Part shown: positions 9,351-17,979 of the stretch, piece after piece
Numbering within the stretch: position 1 is the stretch's first letter
How the letters are laid out: each line of letters opens with the position of its first letter
Assembly: GCA_963734625.1 (NCBI GenBank)
Contig: CAVTHW010000004.1
Location: 62,001-126,000 of the forward strand
DNA from: CAVTHW01 sp963734625
GTDB taxonomy: Bacteria; Acidobacteriota; Terriglobia; Bryobacterales; Bryobacteraceae
Direction of reading: 5' to 3'
Length of the DNA: 64,000 nt
Translations under genes and position numbers: made by a program
The notes under the pieces: generated by a model
Databases searched by the model: none
What the model was told of the DNA's origin: nothing
The model's input: the letters and a program-made list of their open reading frames with translations, nothing else

Positions 9351-10538
9351 TCAGTCCAGGCCGTCGTCGCGATACGATCGTTCGACCGGCACGTGATAGT
9401 GCTCCGGTTGGTGGCGCCGGAAGTCGTTCTCCACCACGCGCCGGTGCAAGTCCTGCGCGATCCGCTCCGAGGATCTGCCGTCACCCAGCGTGTGCGTCCA
9501 ATGCCTGCCGTAAAGCGATTCCAGCTTGCGGTACACGACCGCGGCCGGGTAGCGGTCCGCTTCCGCCGGATCGAATTTAACGCTCGATCCGACATCATAC
9601 ACCTGCGGCCGCTCGGTAGATTTCCTCATCTGCAGCGAAGGCACCTGGAGGACACAGGTCTCCTCCACCACGGTTCCGGAATCGGTGATCACGCCGCGCG
9701 AATTCACCATCAGGCAGAGGATCTCCTCGTAGCCGATCGGATCCACCATGGCGACGTTGCCGGGCAGCGCCAGCCCAGTGGCGCGAAGCTCCTTCTGGGT
9801 ACGGTAGCTGGCGGGGAAGTAGACCGGATAGGGCGCCTGCCTCACCAGGTCCAGGATGGCCAGCATCGAACTGGCGATGTGCACGTTCTCTCGCCGATGG
9901 CAGGTCATCAGGTAGAACTTGCCTTTCTCGATGCCGCGGCCGGCGAAGAACTCGGGGTTCGCCATGCGTTCGTACTTCTCCTGCCGGGAGAAGAAATAGT
10001 GATTCAGGATATCGACGATCGGGTTGCCGACCAGGACGATGTTGTCGGGATTCAACCCCTCGCGGACACCCTGCTCCTTGTACTCGTCGAAATAGGTGTA
10101 GATGACGTCGGCCAGGTGGTCAATGGTGGTCCGGTACTTCTCCTCCGGCATGCGCCAGTCGTAGGACCGCATGCACCCTTCGATGTGCACGACGGGGATG
10201 TTCAACTGTGCGGCGGCCAGCGCGCCGGTGGTGGTGTTTGTGTCGCCCAGAAAGACCGCGGCAGCGGGCTTCAGGTCCCGCAGCACCGGGTACAGGCGCG
10301 AAATCACGGATGCGGCCACCGCGGCGTCGGTGTCCCCGCCGCACTTCAGGTCAATCTCCGCCGGCGCAATGTTCAGTTCGCGGAAGAAGATGCTCTTCAG
10401 GTTGTCGGAATAATGCTGGCCCGACCAGATGAATACCATCTCCATGTCGTCGTAATGTCGCAATTGATTGATCACCAGCGCGGCGCGGATAACGTCGGGC
10501 CGGATGCCGAGAATAAAGGCCAGTTTCTGTTTTCCCAT
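9351..10538 (-). CDS. wecB: UDP-N-acetylglucosamine 2-epimerase-like enzyme
   Basis: 395-aa GT-B-fold epimerase of the UDP-GlcNAc 2-epimerase family, giving UDP-ManNAc or a related C2 epimer such as in UDP-FucNAc synthesis. Family features are FILGIRPDVIRAA at the N-terminus, VFLGDTNTT and VVHIEGCMRSYD in the first domain, MTCHRRENV mid-protein, and ITDSGTVVEE near the C-terminus. The start at 10538 has GTGAGGAAC upstream; the longer frame starts inside the inter-gene region. It is the last gene of the seven-gene surface-sugar operon. The exact substrate cannot be read from sequence. Confidence 0.85.
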   Translation of the reverse strand: MGKQKLAFILGIRPDVIRAALVINQLRHYDDMEMVFIWSGQHYSDNLKSIFFRELNIAPAEIDLKCGGDTDAAVAASVISRLYPVLRDLKPAAAVFLGDTNTTTGALAAAQLNIPVVHIEGCMRSYDWRMPEEKYRTTIDHLADVIYTYFDEYKEQGVREGLNPDNIVLVGNPIVDILNHYFFSRQEKYERMANPEFFAGRGIEKGKFYLMTCHRRENVHIASSMLAILDLVRQAPYPVYFPASYRTQKELRATGLALPGNVAMVDPIGYEEILCLMVNSRGVITDSGTVVEETCVLQVPSLQMRKSTERPQVYDVGSSVKFDPAEADRYPAAVVYRKLESLYGRHWTHTLGDGRSSERIAQDLHRRVVENDFRRHQPEHYHVPVERSYRDDGLD

Positions 10539-10566
10539 CGGGTTCCTCACAAGTCTGAGAATTCTC

Positions 10567-11445
10567 TTACGGCTCGCCGCGGACCGCGCCCCCCACGACG
10601 GCATCCCATCCGGGGTCCTCAGGGTACAACTCGCGCAGGCTCGTGAATACCGAGCCGAGCAGCCGGGAGCCGACCGCGCCGGAGCGCCCGCGCAGTACCG
10701 TGATCTTCCGCCCGGATGCCGCCCGGATCCGGCACAGCAGATCGTATTTCGTAGTCGGGGCGTTGGGACAGAAATGGTGCACCCCGGATTCGCGGCGGAT
10801 GCGGTCGAAGCTCTCTGATTCGACGATGCGCCGGCACAGTTCTCCGAACTGCCGGGTGCTCGCTCCGTTCCATTGCTGATCGTCGAAGCCGGTCAATTCG
10901 GCGCCCTCGGGGCTGCGCAGCACCCACTCCACCAGGCCCTTGCCGCCCAGCGGGTCCCGTCCGATGATCGAGCAGCGGAGATTGAGCACATTCTCCGCTG
11001 GACACTCGCCCAGCACCTTGGTCTTCCCGTACACGTCGGGGCAATCGGCGGGATCCGTTTCCAGGCAGGGCCGGCTCACCGTTGCTGCAAAGACCCCGTC
11101 CGTTGACATGTGGATGATGCGCGAGTCCGGGGCCGCCAGCGCCGCCTGGTGGGGAAACAGCGCGTTGACGCGAATAGCCCGGCTCACCGACCCCGCATCC
11201 CGCTCCTCGATCGCCGGCTTGAGGATGCCGATACAGTTGACTATGTACTCATAGCGGCGCCGCCGCAGTATGGCGGCCTGCTGCTCCGGCGGCATACCGG
11301 CCGCATCCAGGTAATCCGGGACTCTCGGATCCTCGCTCTGCGTGCCTTCCACCTGCCACTCGCGGCAGGCCGCGAGTGCCCACCGGACTGCGCTCCCGAG
11401 CATGCCGGAAGCCCCCAGGACGAGAATGTTGCGTCGGGTGGCCAT
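10567..11445 (-). CDS. RmlD-like NAD(P)-dependent sugar-nucleotide reductase
   Basis: 292-aa extended short-chain dehydrogenase of the RmlD (dTDP-4-dehydrorhamnose reductase) type. The Rossmann motif is LGASGMLGSA near residue 10; the substrate region has RIIHMSTDGVF and the catalytic tyrosine/lysine pair is in YGKTK. It probably reduces a 4-keto sugar nucleotide, the step before the 2-epimerase in UDP-FucNAc-type pathways, since the 2-epimerase gene follows directly. The gene starts 3 bases after the methyltransferase stop, implying coupled translation. Substrate assignment is inference. Confidence 0.8.
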   Translation of the reverse strand: MATRRNILVLGASGMLGSAVRWALAACREWQVEGTQSEDPRVPDYLDAAGMPPEQQAAILRRRRYEYIVNCIGILKPAIEERDAGSVSRAIRVNALFPHQAALAAPDSRIIHMSTDGVFAATVSRPCLETDPADCPDVYGKTKVLGECPAENVLNLRCSIIGRDPLGGKGLVEWVLRSPEGAELTGFDDQQWNGASTRQFGELCRRIVESESFDRIRRESGVHHFCPNAPTTKYDLLCRIRAASGRKITVLRGRSGAVGSRLLGSVFTSLRELYPEDPGWDAVVGGAVRGEP

Positions 11446-11448
11446 GCG

Positions 11449-12642
11449 TCAGAAGAACCTCAGATCGGGCAGGGGTACGGACCACGTACCCTGGAACCAG
11501 CCCTCCTTGGAGCGGATCAGGTCGGCGTAGTTCCAGGCCGTGATGAACATGTAATCGGGATTCGCGGCTCGGAACTGTTCGGGAAAGACGATCGGGGTGT
11601 GTGTGCCCGGCATGAACTTGCTGGCGCGCAGCGGAGAGGAGTCCACCACCCCGCCCAGGTAGTCCATGCGGCAGGCGTTGACCCACATGCTGGCTTTGCC
11701 GGCGGCGCCGTACGCCCAGACGGTGTGCCGCTGCCGCAGGCTTTCGAAGACGTCCCGGACGATCCCGATCCGGCGCAGCGACTCGCCGGCGAACCGCTGC
11801 CAGGAGGCAAGTTCCCCAAGCCGGTTCTCTTTCTCGTAGGTCAGGATTTGCGCGGCTCCGGCGGACAGCGGTGCGGACTTGCGCCCGGCACAGACCCGCA
11901 GCGATCCCCCGTGCATCGCCAGGCGCTCGGCGTCGACCACGTGGAAGCCGTACCGCCGCAGCAGGATCTGCAAAGCGGACAGGGTGTAAAACGTCAAGTG
12001 CTCGTGGTACAACGTGTCCCACTGGAGTTTCTCGAGCAGGTCGCCGGCGTACATGAATTCCAGGCACAGGTAGCCTTCGTCCGAGAGTACTACGCCGGCC
12101 GCTTCCAGGATCTGCTCTGGGTGGTCGTTGTGAGCAAACGCGTTGCTGCCCGTGACCACGTCCACGGGTCCGACGCGGTCGCGAATATCCTGCGCCACGC
12201 CGGGGTTGAAGTATCCGGTGACGACGTCGAGGCCCTTCGCGCGCGCCAAGCCGGTAATGTTCTGGGAGATATCCACGCCGATCGCCTGAACGCCCAGCCG
12301 GGCCAGTGGCGCCAGGAGCACGCCATCGTTGCATCCGAATTCGACGACCTTCTTTGGCCGCAGGCGGGTCGAGAGCCACTCCGCGTACGCGGCGAAATGG
12401 TCCACCAACGGCCCGATCGTGCTTGAGGAAAACGAATAGTCCTGAAACAGCACCTCTCGGTCCACCGGATCGAGCACCTGCACCAGCCCGCAACCGGCGC
12501 AGCAGTGGATCTCGAGGGGGTATAGCTGCTCCCGGGCGATTGCCTCCCGGCTGGCGAGAAATCCGCCCGCCAGGGGCAGCGGCCCGAAGTCCAAGATGGG
12601 CTGCAGGTCGGCGCCCAGGCAGGCGCGGCAGTTTGTTCTCAT
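11449..12642 (-). CDS. Zinc-binding class I methyltransferase (sugar C-methyltransferase type)
   Basis: 398-aa protein with the three-part layout of NDP-hexose C-methyltransferases: an N-terminal zinc-binding module (MRTNCRACL, then CCAGCGLVQV), a SAM-binding Rossmann domain (VVEFGCNDGVLLAPLA), and a C-terminal domain with VWAYGAAGKASMWVN. It likely adds a methyl group to a keto-deoxysugar nucleotide. The start ATG overlaps the stop of the upstream glycosyltransferase by 4 bases (ATGA), which fixes the start at 12642. It fits a deoxy- or branched-sugar surface polymer. Confidence 0.85.
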   Translation of the reverse strand: MRTNCRACLGADLQPILDFGPLPLAGGFLASREAIAREQLYPLEIHCCAGCGLVQVLDPVDREVLFQDYSFSSSTIGPLVDHFAAYAEWLSTRLRPKKVVEFGCNDGVLLAPLARLGVQAIGVDISQNITGLARAKGLDVVTGYFNPGVAQDIRDRVGPVDVVTGSNAFAHNDHPEQILEAAGVVLSDEGYLCLEFMYAGDLLEKLQWDTLYHEHLTFYTLSALQILLRRYGFHVVDAERLAMHGGSLRVCAGRKSAPLSAGAAQILTYEKENRLGELASWQRFAGESLRRIGIVRDVFESLRQRHTVWAYGAAGKASMWVNACRMDYLGGVVDSSPLRASKFMPGTHTPIVFPEQFRAANPDYMFITAWNYADLIRSKEGWFQGTWSVPLPDLRFF

Positions 12643-13436
12643 GGAGCGATTCCTCGTTTCCAATCCGGTTCTACACCCAGGAACGCTTTCAGCGCGAAGG
12701 TTAGGTATTTGCGGAACGTCGCGGGCGTGTAACCGAAGGAGGTCGCGCGATGGTCGCCGGCGCGGCTGGTCAGCACCACCGGCACCTCGCAAAACGTGCG
12801 CGCCAGTGATTTCGCTTGGTACAGTTCCTCCACGATGATCGGGAACCCGGTTTCGCGCAGGTTCATCCGCGCCAGGATCTGGGTTCTGACGGCGCGGAAC
12901 CCGTTGGTGCAGTCGCGCACCCCGGCGCGGAACAGCACGCGCGCCACTAGGTTGCCACCGCGGGAGAACACGCTCCGCTGCCAGGGAACGCCTTCCATGC
13001 CGCCGCCGGCGACGAACCGCGAGGCCTTGATCACGTCCGCGCCCCGTTCCATGCAGGCGACGAACTTCGGGATGTCGCTCGGGTCGTTGGTCAGGTCACT
13101 GTCCATGAACAGGACATAATCGACGTCCGCTTCCACGGCGTGGCGGATCCCCGTCTGCAAGGCGGCGCCGTAGCCAGCGTTCTTCGCGTGATGGACCAGG
13201 GCGAGGCCGGGAAACTCCGACGCGAGGCGGTCCAGGATCTTCCCGGTCCGGTCGCGGCTGCCGTCGTCGACCACGATCAACTGGGTCCGGTGGGGCAGCG
13301 TCCGCAGCTCCGCGCAGACCCGCCGGACGCACGTCTCCGCTCCCGCCTCTTCGTTGAACATCGGAATCAGTACCGCGAAGCTGGGCTGGCTGCCTGCTGG
13401 TCGTCCGTTCTGGCGTTGCCCGGCGTTTGGGTTCAT
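12639..13436 (-). CDS. Family 2 glycosyltransferase (dolichol-phosphate-mannose synthase type)
   Basis: 265-aa GT-A glycosyltransferase. FAVLIPMFNEE opens the domain, LIVVDDGSRDRTG is the nucleotide-binding loop, and VLFMDSDLTNDP carries the metal-binding DxD-like motif. The C-terminus has no long membrane region. It probably transfers a sugar from a nucleotide donor to a lipid carrier or nascent glycan. The start at 13436 avoids overlap with the upstream cupin gene (4-base gap); a start at 13466 would overlap it by 26 bases. It ends in an ATGA overlap with the methyltransferase gene. Confidence 0.85.
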   Translation of the reverse strand: MNPNAGQRQNGRPAGSQPSFAVLIPMFNEEAGAETCVRRVCAELRTLPHRTQLIVVDDGSRDRTGKILDRLASEFPGLALVHHAKNAGYGAALQTGIRHAVEADVDYVLFMDSDLTNDPSDIPKFVACMERGADVIKASRFVAGGGMEGVPWQRSVFSRGGNLVARVLFRAGVRDCTNGFRAVRTQILARMNLRETGFPIIVEELYQAKSLARTFCEVPVVLTSRAGDHRATSFGYTPATFRKYLTFALKAFLGVEPDWKRGIAP

Positions 13437-13440
13437 CGGC

Positions 13441-13881
13441 CTAGCGTTCTTCAGCGCTCCAGACATCCCAGTACCGCGCCTCGAACCGGATATCGTCGGC
13501 TTTGCTCTCGTCGAGTGTGGCAGTCGAGAAGAACATCAGTTTCGCATCCGAGGTAAGCGACATGAACCCGTTGGCGTACCCGGCGGGAATGTGCAGGATC
13601 GAGGGCTTGTGAGACGAGAGGACAAAGCGGGCCACCGGCAGGTTCGGTGACGGATGCTCCCAGTCGTCGATGCGTGCAGCTCCGACCAGCGCGGCTCCGG
13701 AAACCACCGTCACGTACTTCGATTCCCGGCGGTGAGCGTGCCACGCCCGGACGAATCCCGCCCGATGGTTACTCACGGTGTAGAAGCGTTTTACACCCGC
13801 AAAGTCGAAATCGTTCACGAAGCCCACTTCTCCACGATCGTCGATGGCGAGGCTGCCGGCGATCAGTTTGGGTTCTTGCAT
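13441..13881 (-). CDS. RmlC-like cupin, sugar-nucleotide epimerase/isomerase type
   Basis: 146-aa single cupin domain. FVRAWHAHRRESKYVTVV supplies the first metal/active-site histidines (AWHAHR is typical of RmlC/FdtA-type proteins), and SILHIPAGYANGFMSL is the second cupin motif with the H-x-G-Y block. It is shorter than classic RmlC (about 180 aa), closer to the small WxcM/FdtA-like sugar isomerases. It sits 4 bases upstream of the GT2 gene and 3 bases after the membrane SDR. Whether it 3,5-epimerises or isomerises its substrate is undetermined. Confidence 0.75.
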   Translation of the reverse strand: MQEPKLIAGSLAIDDRGEVGFVNDFDFAGVKRFYTVSNHRAGFVRAWHAHRRESKYVTVVSGAALVGAARIDDWEHPSPNLPVARFVLSSHKPSILHIPAGYANGFMSLTSDAKLMFFSTATLDESKADDIRFEARYWDVWSAEER

Positions 13882-13884
13882 AGC

Positions 13885-15375
13885 TCAGCCGATCCTCAGG
13901 GGCGCGTACAGGTGCGCCACCTGTGCGGGATCCTCAAATGCGATCAACTCCCTGGCGGTCACCGCCACGTTGCTGTACTCGGCCGCGCGGTAGTCGGCGT
14001 AATCCCCAGCCCGGAAGTGATCGACCATTTCCCGCACCCCCGCCGCGATCGTGGTTTCGGCGCGGAAACCGAGAATGGTGCGGATCTTGTCGGTGCAGAT
14101 CGCATAATTGCGGCGATCCTGCGGGTTCTCGGAAACCGCAATCTCCACCGGGCGATATGGCGAGACCACGCTCTTCACCTGTTCCGCCAGACCGAGAATG
14201 GTGGTGTCCAGGCGGTCATCTCCCACATTGAAAACCTGGCCCTGCGCGACATATGGGTCGGCTCGTAGCGTCATCGCGACGGCGCGCGCCAGGTCGCGGA
14301 CGTGGATGAAGGGCCGCCACTGATTCGGGCCGATCACCGTGATCCGCCCGTCGGTCACGGCCTGGGCTGTAAACAGGTTCGCCACGAGGTCGAAACGCGG
14401 CCGCCGCGAATGTCCGAATACAGTCGCGAAGCGGAGGACGGTGACGAAGAAATCGTCACGCACGGTCCCCAGCAGTTCGCGCTCGCTGTCGATCTTGGTC
14501 TTCGCGTATAGCGACACCGGGTTGAGGGTGGCGGTCTCACTCACCTTCTTGTCGCTGACTCCGTATACCGAGCAACTGGAGGCGAAGATGAAGCGGTGGA
14601 CGCCCAGTGACTCCGCCACTTCCCTGGCCATGCGGGTGGCGATGGTATTGGCGTGGCGCGTTAACTCGGGACTCAAGGCGCAAGCTGGGTCGCCCACCAG
14701 CCCGGCCAAGTGCACCACCGCCGAGCAGTCCTTCATCGCGGCGGTGAGCTTGGCGATGTCGGTGACGTCGCCCGTGATCAGAGAGAAACGCGGGTGATTT
14801 CGGAACTCGGCCAGAGAGTTGTCGCCGAACATCAGCCGGTCCAGGACTCTTACCTCGCCGCCCTGGCTCAGCAGCGTGTCCACCGTGTGGGAGCCGATGT
14901 AACCGGCGCCGCCGATGACCAGCACCGGGCCCCGACGATTGATGGCGATCCGCGCCAGCGTCCGGTGGCGCCCCGTGTGGATGCCCAGCAGCAGGCGGGC
15001 GAGCACGATCGGACCGATCACGAGCATGGCCCACAGCACTACCACTGCCCGGTGATCGGCTACAGTCCATGCCGCGCCGGCGCAGACCGTCACGGCCCCG
15101 GAAAGCACCACCGCCTTGAGGCGGGCCGACGAGGTGCGAAAACGCGAGTAGATGCCCAGCAATAGGTTCAGAAAAACGAGCACCGGCGGCAGTTCAATGG
15201 CGACGAAGAGGTCGCGCTGGCTGATGCCGCCCGGCAAGACCGCGCTACAAAAAGCGACCGACAGGAGACTCGATACGGCGGCCGCGCTGCCGTCGAACAG
15301 GATTCGTCCCTCCGTGGGCCCAACCCGGCTCAGGCCTCGGCCGATCCGCAATCTGATGTAGTCCGCCACCTGCAT
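13885..15375 (-). CDS. Membrane-anchored NAD-dependent epimerase/dehydratase
   Basis: 496-aa fusion. The first 145 residues contain about four membrane helices (for example LLSVAFCSAVLPGG and VLWAMLVIGPIVLARLLLG). An extended SDR domain follows: VLVIGGAGYIGSHTV near residue 150, FASSCSVYG, and the catalytic YAKTK. The layout recalls CapD/WbpM dehydratases, but the SDR part looks like UDP-glucose epimerase/decarboxylase relatives. ATG 15375 is preferred over GTG 15381 because GAGGTG lies at suitable distance. It belongs to the polysaccharide operon and would act at the cytoplasmic membrane face. Confidence 0.8.
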   Translation of the reverse strand: MQVADYIRLRIGRGLSRVGPTEGRILFDGSAAAVSSLLSVAFCSAVLPGGISQRDLFVAIELPPVLVFLNLLLGIYSRFRTSSARLKAVVLSGAVTVCAGAAWTVADHRAVVVLWAMLVIGPIVLARLLLGIHTGRHRTLARIAINRRGPVLVIGGAGYIGSHTVDTLLSQGGEVRVLDRLMFGDNSLAEFRNHPRFSLITGDVTDIAKLTAAMKDCSAVVHLAGLVGDPACALSPELTRHANTIATRMAREVAESLGVHRFIFASSCSVYGVSDKKVSETATLNPVSLYAKTKIDSERELLGTVRDDFFVTVLRFATVFGHSRRPRFDLVANLFTAQAVTDGRITVIGPNQWRPFIHVRDLARAVAMTLRADPYVAQGQVFNVGDDRLDTTILGLAEQVKSVVSPYRPVEIAVSENPQDRRNYAICTDKIRTILGFRAETTIAAGVREMVDHFRAGDYADYRAAEYSNVAVTARELIAFEDPAQVAHLYAPLRIG

Positions 15376-15464
15376 CGACACACCTCAACTGTGGGTGCTC
15401 CTCTTCGACCAAGCCCAGTTCAGAATACCAGACATACCGTCCTTCCCGCTGTCCAGACGCCCGG

Positions 15465-17033
15465 TTACCAGCCAGGACCGGCAGAGCCTGGCTGGCCCGC
15501 CACAGGCTCGCAGCCGGCCAGGCTCAAAGCCTGTACCAGAGCGCTGTCCGGAGGTCGGTTGCGAGGCAGATGGAGCAGCGAGCCGCGGACCACGCAATGC
15601 GGCGCGTACGCCGCGGCAATCTCCCGGCGGAGATCCGGCACGATGTGGTTGATGCCCCGCCATGTGCGTGCGGTTGACGTGGTGATCACCACATCGAATT
15701 CGGCGCTGCGGACCCGCGCAAGAACGGGCGGAAGGTTGACTGCCCACGACTGGAAAGCGTTGATTAGTGCCGGGGCAGGGTCGAGCAGGGCCAGGCGCTC
15801 CACGGTGGAGAAAATGCGGCGTCCCTGGAGCGCCTCCTGCAATCTCCGAAATGACGCATTGTCGGCGTCCAAGGCACCGAAGCCGATGTCGCGCCAGATG
15901 AACGCGTGGCCATAGAGGTTGCGGGCGGCCGGGAACGCGTACAGCAGCAGCATCAGCGCGACCGCCAGAACCTCGACCGCGGCGCTGCGCCGAGCCGCCA
16001 CCACCATCCGGAAGACGCCCAAAGTCGCGACCGGGACGATGGCGAACAGCGATTCGTAGAAGTAGTTGATATTGCCGCCCGGGTGGAGATCGGTGAGGGT
16101 TGCGATGCCGAATGAGATTGCGGCAAACAGCAGCAGCAGCGCCCACTGCGGCGTGACCCGCGCGAGGAATAGCGGAATCGTCACTACCGACAGCAGGACC
16201 ACCGGTTCGCTGAACACCCAGAGCAATAGCTGCAGGCACCCCGACACGTCGACCACGCCGAGCCGCATCGACGTCACCTGCGCGATCATGCGCGGTTCCC
16301 GCAAGGACCACAGGGCGTAGGCTCCGGCCGAGGCGAAGACGCCCGCCCCCGTGAACCGGGCCAGGTCCAGCCACGACCGGCGGGCCAGAAGCCAGAGAAA
16401 CCCTGCGGCCAGCGCCGCCACCATGGTGAACTTGAACTGCGTTGCGGCACCACCACACAGGCCGGCCAGGACTATCCCCCGGGGAGATCGGGTCAACAGA
16501 AGCCGGATCGCTAGGAGCCCGCAGAAGATCGCCGGGAAATCGCCCCGGATCTGCAGGATCCACGGATACATGCAGCCAATGGAGAGGGCCAGCAGCAGCC
16601 CCCACAGCCAACCGCGCCGCTCCGGAACCAGTTGGCGGGTGATGGATACCGCTGTAGCCACGCACAGAAAGAACGCCGCCACCGAGATTAGGCGCACCCC
16701 CAGAAATGGGTTCTCGAAGCTCACCATCCGGTCGGGCAGGGAAAACAGCACGTACACCAGCGGGCCGTACGACGAAGGCGTGTACGGCGGCTGCGAGAGG
16801 TCGCGGTAGATCACGCCGCTGCGGAGGTACTGTTGCACATCGTACAGAACGTAGCTGTCGCCGTACCCGGCTTCGTCGAGCCGGAACAAGCTGGGAAACT
16901 CTGCAAGCAGCATAGCGACGGACAGGAAGCAGGAAACCAGGATCGCCGCGCGCACGCCGCCGCCGGCCAGCCTCACCTCGCCGCCCGGGGTTCGGGTCGC
17001 GAGGTGCTCCTGCGGACCACCCGTTTCCGTCAT
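15465..17033 (-). CDS. Polytopic GT-C-type membrane glycosyltransferase
   Basis: 522-aa integral membrane protein with about ten hydrophobic helices. The first periplasmic loop has FRLDEAGYGDSYVLYDVQQY, where acidic residues lie as in GT-C (ArnT/PMT-like, GT39/GT83) enzymes that use lipid-linked sugars. The C-terminal 150 residues are soluble. The start at 17033 gives MTETGGPQ; upstream in-frame codons look non-coding. It is the first gene of the minus-strand surface-sugar operon, 89 bases before the membrane SDR. Family assignment is from topology and the acidic loop, so moderate. Confidence 0.65.
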   Translation of the reverse strand: MTETGGPQEHLATRTPGGEVRLAGGGVRAAILVSCFLSVAMLLAEFPSLFRLDEAGYGDSYVLYDVQQYLRSGVIYRDLSQPPYTPSSYGPLVYVLFSLPDRMVSFENPFLGVRLISVAAFFLCVATAVSITRQLVPERRGWLWGLLLALSIGCMYPWILQIRGDFPAIFCGLLAIRLLLTRSPRGIVLAGLCGGAATQFKFTMVAALAAGFLWLLARRSWLDLARFTGAGVFASAGAYALWSLREPRMIAQVTSMRLGVVDVSGCLQLLLWVFSEPVVLLSVVTIPLFLARVTPQWALLLLFAAISFGIATLTDLHPGGNINYFYESLFAIVPVATLGVFRMVVAARRSAAVEVLAVALMLLLYAFPAARNLYGHAFIWRDIGFGALDADNASFRRLQEALQGRRIFSTVERLALLDPAPALINAFQSWAVNLPPVLARVRSAEFDVVITTSTARTWRGINHIVPDLRREIAAAYAPHCVVRGSLLHLPRNRPPDSALVQALSLAGCEPVAGQPGSAGPGW

Positions 17034-17369
17034 TGCGCCACAGTATAACAGTGTTCCGGAAGAGGCGGCAACGCGACACGCGGCCGGCGCAGTGTTGCGC
17101 GCCCGGCGATGGGGGGAGATGGACAACTCGCGCCGCCTCGCCGACGGCCGCACCCTCGCTTACGACTGCGGGCCCAACCGTGGTGCCCCCGACTACGCCT
17201 TTGTCGCTCTCGACTTGCGACCCGGCACGGCGTTTCTTCGTCGCCCTGCGCGGCCTCGGCCTGATCTGCTTTGTGTGCTTAGCCAAAACTCGATCGCGAC
17301 GCAGAGCGACGTTTACGGAACGGTGGAAGTGGTCTGATGCGGTGAGGCGCTCGTTGAGGGCGGGAGCCG

Positions 17370-17570
17370 CTAATTTGGACAGCAGTGACTACGGAATAGC
17401 TTTTCACGGTCCAAACTGAAAACCGTGAAACCAGCAAGGTGCCCTCCATAGACCCGCGAGAGCACTTTCGGGAAGTACCGCTTGAATTCTTTTCTGAGAC
17501 GATCAAAGGGCGGCTCCGCCGCATAGTCGCCGGTGTGTGTAAGCACCAGATGGGTAGCCACTAAAGAGAA
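17370..17570 (-). pseudogene. C-terminal fragment of a protein, probably a membrane glycosyltransferase
   Basis: The minus-strand frame ends with protein-like sequence, LVATHLVLTHTGDYAAEPPF then EFKRYFPKVLSRVYGGHLAG and FTVFSLDREKLFRSH. This looks like a soluble C-terminal domain of a GT-C membrane protein. Upstream of about 17570 the same frame becomes low-quality and overlaps the plus-strand GT2 relic, so the N-terminal part of the gene seems lost. The family guess is weak; the fragment character is the firmer observation. Confidence 0.4.
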
Positions 17571-17721
17571 AACCCGGTTCGCAGGAGAGCCGGGGGAATC
17601 ACTGCGGCCCCCCCGGATGCATGAAGCCCAGGCGCGGATTCCGTGGAGCGATTCCGGACGGGTTGAGAGATACCAGGAATCTTTGGCTGTAGAATGATCG
17701 AAGGCCGGCGAGGATTTGAGT

Positions 17722-17895
17722 ATGCGCGCCACCGCCGTCATCCTCCCCTTCAACGAGCGGGAGAGTTTGCCCCGGCTCGTCGAGATTATGCGCTCTCCCA
17801 CGGCAAGAGGAGAGAATCCCGCCGGGCTAGCCGCGGTCAATCGGGAATTGGCCGCCAGAGCCACGGCTGAAACTACAAATCGGAAGCTGAGGTGA
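17722..17895 (+). pseudogene. Truncated family 2 glycosyltransferase (N-terminal remnant)
   Basis: From the ATG at 17722 the frame reads MRATAVILPFNERESLPRLV, a textbook start of a polyprenol-phosphate sugar transferase GT2 domain (the v.iPtfNErenlp.lv block). After about 24 codons the similarity stops abruptly and an unrelated 33-codon tail runs to the TGA at 17893. The DxD motif and the rest of the domain are absent, so this is a decayed or recombined gene. Confidence 0.6.
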
Positions 17896-17979
17896 CCGAA
17901 GATTCCGGTTTCCGCAGGATCCTGGAGAACCGCTTGAAGGCGCTCTGCCGCCCGTCGTATGCTGGACACTCGCGGCAGG

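Larger units (their letters stand above)
17034..17979. other. Intergenic block of 946 bp holding gene relics
   Basis: No intact gene was found here. It contains an apparent C-terminal fragment on the minus strand (17370-17570) and a truncated glycosyltransferase start on the plus strand (17722-17895), both listed separately. The part from 17034 to 17369 has open frames on both strands without recognisable motifs. The mixture suggests rearrangement at the upstream edge of the polysaccharide locus. Confidence 0.5.

Noticed and set aside
17092..17337. Alpha/beta-hydrolase-like start (LADGRTLAYD)
   Set aside because: Only about ten residues look right; the rest is not hydrolase-like and the opposite strand is equally open.
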